From DASSKK01 sp035690495 (GTDB taxonomy: Bacteria > Actinomycetota > Actinomycetes > Propionibacteriales > Nocardioidaceae), in NCBI GenBank assembly GCA_035690495.1, contig DASSKK010000087.1, positions 1 to 6,376 of the forward strand: 6,376 nucleotides of DNA, written 5' to 3'. The notes beneath the pieces are model-generated. The model did no database searches, had not been told where the DNA came from, and was given only the letters and a program-made list of their open reading frames with translations. A program made the translations under genes and the position numbers. Numbering within the stretch: position 1 is the first letter of the stretch; each line of letters begins with the position of its first letter. This document shows positions 5,372 to 6,376 of this stretch, in pieces.

Positions 5372-6376
5372 ATGCAGAGCGAAACGGCGGCCGTCGAGCG
5401 GGTCTTCCGCGAGGAGTACGGCCGCCTGATCGCCTCACTCGTTCGCCGCTTCGGTGACATCGACATCGCAGAGGAGGCGGCGGGCGAGGCGCTCGTGGCC
5501 GCGCTGGAGAAGTGGCCAGAGTCCGGGGCACCCCCCAACCCCGGCGGCTGGCTCACCACCACCGCGGGCAACCGCGCGATCGACCGGATCCGCCGCGAGA
5601 AGCAGCGCGACGCCAAGCACCAGGCGGCGGCCTTGATGTATGACGACCCCACGCCCCCCGAGCCCACCGGACCGGTCGAGGACTACCGGCTGCGGCTGAT
5701 CTTCACCTGCTGCCACCCGGCGCTCGCACCCGAGGCGCGGATCGCGCTGACGCTCCGTCTCCTCGGCGGGCTGACCGTGGCCGAGATCGCACAGGCGTTC
5801 CTGGTCCCCGAGACGACGATGGGACAGCGAATCACCCGGGCGAAGAAGAAGATCGCGGCGGCGAAGGTGCCGTACCGGGTGCCCGCGGCCGCTGACCTCC
5901 CCGAGCGGCTCGGCGGCGTGCTCACGGTGCTCTTCCTCGTCTTCAACGAGGGCTACCTCGCCACCGGCGACGGCGACCCCGTCCGCGCCGACCTCACCGG
6001 CGAGGCCATCCGCCTGACCCGAACAATCCGCGAGCTCCTGCCCGACGAACCGGAGGTAGCCGGGCTGCTCGCGCTGCAGGTTCTCACCGAGTCCCGGCGT
6101 CAGACGCGGGTACGGAACGGGCAGCTGGTCCCGCTCGGCGAACAGGACCGCGCCGGCTGGGACCGTGCCCTGATCGCCGAAGGCCACGATCTCGTCCGCG
6201 GATGTCTCGCCGTCAACCGTCCCGGCCGCTACCAGATCCTCGCCGCGATCAACGCTGTCCACACCGACGCGCCCACGGCGGCCGACACCGACTGGTCACA
6301 GGTCGTCGCCCTCTACGACCAGCTCGTCCGGCTCGACCCCTCGCCGATCGTCGCGCTCAACCGCGCCATCGCGGTC
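5372..6376 (+). CDS. ECF42-type RNA polymerase sigma factor (partial, 3' end missing)
   Basis: The frame from ATG 5372 stays open to the window edge, giving 335 residues of a family usually about 400 long. Sigma region 2 is at about 8-80 (VFREEYGRLIASLVRRFGDIDIAEEA, then GGWLTTTAGNRAIDRIRRE), and region 4 at about 105-162 (IFTCCHPALAPEARIALTLR, then LTVAEIAQAFLVPETTMGQR). A long C-terminal extension typical of the group (DUF6596 and TPR-like) begins near 180, with LVFNEGYLATGDG, ELLPDEPEVAGLLALQVL and LYDQLVRLDPSPIVALNRAI. It directs RNA polymerase to its target promoters. ECF42 members lack a classical anti-sigma partner, and the C-terminal extension is thought to control activity. No good ribosome-binding site precedes this ATG, so translation may be coupled to the YCII gene 24 bases upstream. 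No stop or frameshift is visible. Confidence 0.9.
   Translation, partial: MQSETAAVERVFREEYGRLIASLVRRFGDIDIAEEAAGEALVAALEKWPESGAPPNPGGWLTTTAGNRAIDRIRREKQRDAKHQAAALMYDDPTPPEPTGPVEDYRLRLIFTCCHPALAPEARIALTLRLLGGLTVAEIAQAFLVPETTMGQRITRAKKKIAAAKVPYRVPAAADLPERLGGVLTVLFLVFNEGYLATGDGDPVRADLTGEAIRLTRTIRELLPDEPEVAGLLALQVLTESRRQTRVRNGQLVPLGEQDRAGWDRALIAEGHDLVRGCLAVNRPGRYQILAAINAVHTDAPTAADTDWSQVVALYDQLVRLDPSPIVALNRAIAV

Noticed and set aside
5435..6262. A 275-codon minus-strand frame opposite the sigma factor
   Set aside because: It mirrors the sigma-factor codons and has no domain; the sigma factor is clear on the plus strand.

Overview
The window looks like a piece of a high-GC actinobacterial chromosome. 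Coding regions use G or C at nearly all third codon positions, ribosome-binding sites are strong and purine-rich, and the gene families (ISL3 transposase, CocE/NonD hydrolase, YCII plus ECF42-type sigma factor) are typical of Actinomycetia. A Nocardioides-like host would fit but is a guess from style only.

Layout, left to right. Positions 1-140 are the right end of an ISL3-family insertion sequence: the last 38 codons of the transposase and an inverted-repeat end that begins at the stop codon. Positions 141-404 hold no convincing gene but contain a second, diverged copy of the same IS end (354-386) directly preceded by a perfect 16-bp palindrome. On the minus strand, 405-1343 encodes a membrane-anchored putative zinc metallopeptidase (HESRH plus a downstream Glu motif). 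A 191-bp divergent gap with an AT-rich patch separates it from a rightward pair: an ATP-grasp enzyme (1535-2819), split by an apparent one-base insertion in a C4 run at 1708-1711, and 29 bp later an intact S15/CocE/NonD-type serine hydrolase (2849-4873) with an extra C-terminal domain. After a 111-bp gap comes a second rightward unit: a YCII/DGPF-family protein (4985-5347) and, 24 bp later, an ECF42-type sigma factor (from 5372) that runs off the window with 335 codons visible.

How the genes may work together. The ATP-grasp and hydrolase genes look like one transcription unit, and could form a make-and-break pair acting on one amide- or ester-containing small molecule; that is inference. The YCII and sigma genes form the well-known ECF42 arrangement, where the sigma factor is expected to drive the promoter in front of its YCII partner; a TGTCGT-N16-CGTG sequence at 4908-4933 is a candidate for that promoter. 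The IS remnants next to the metallopeptidase mark the left part as a site of past insertion. I found no CRISPR array, tRNA, rRNA or phage genes. I see no wholly new system; the points most worth following are the frameshifted ATP-grasp/hydrolase pair, the orphan membrane zincin, and the doubled IS end.
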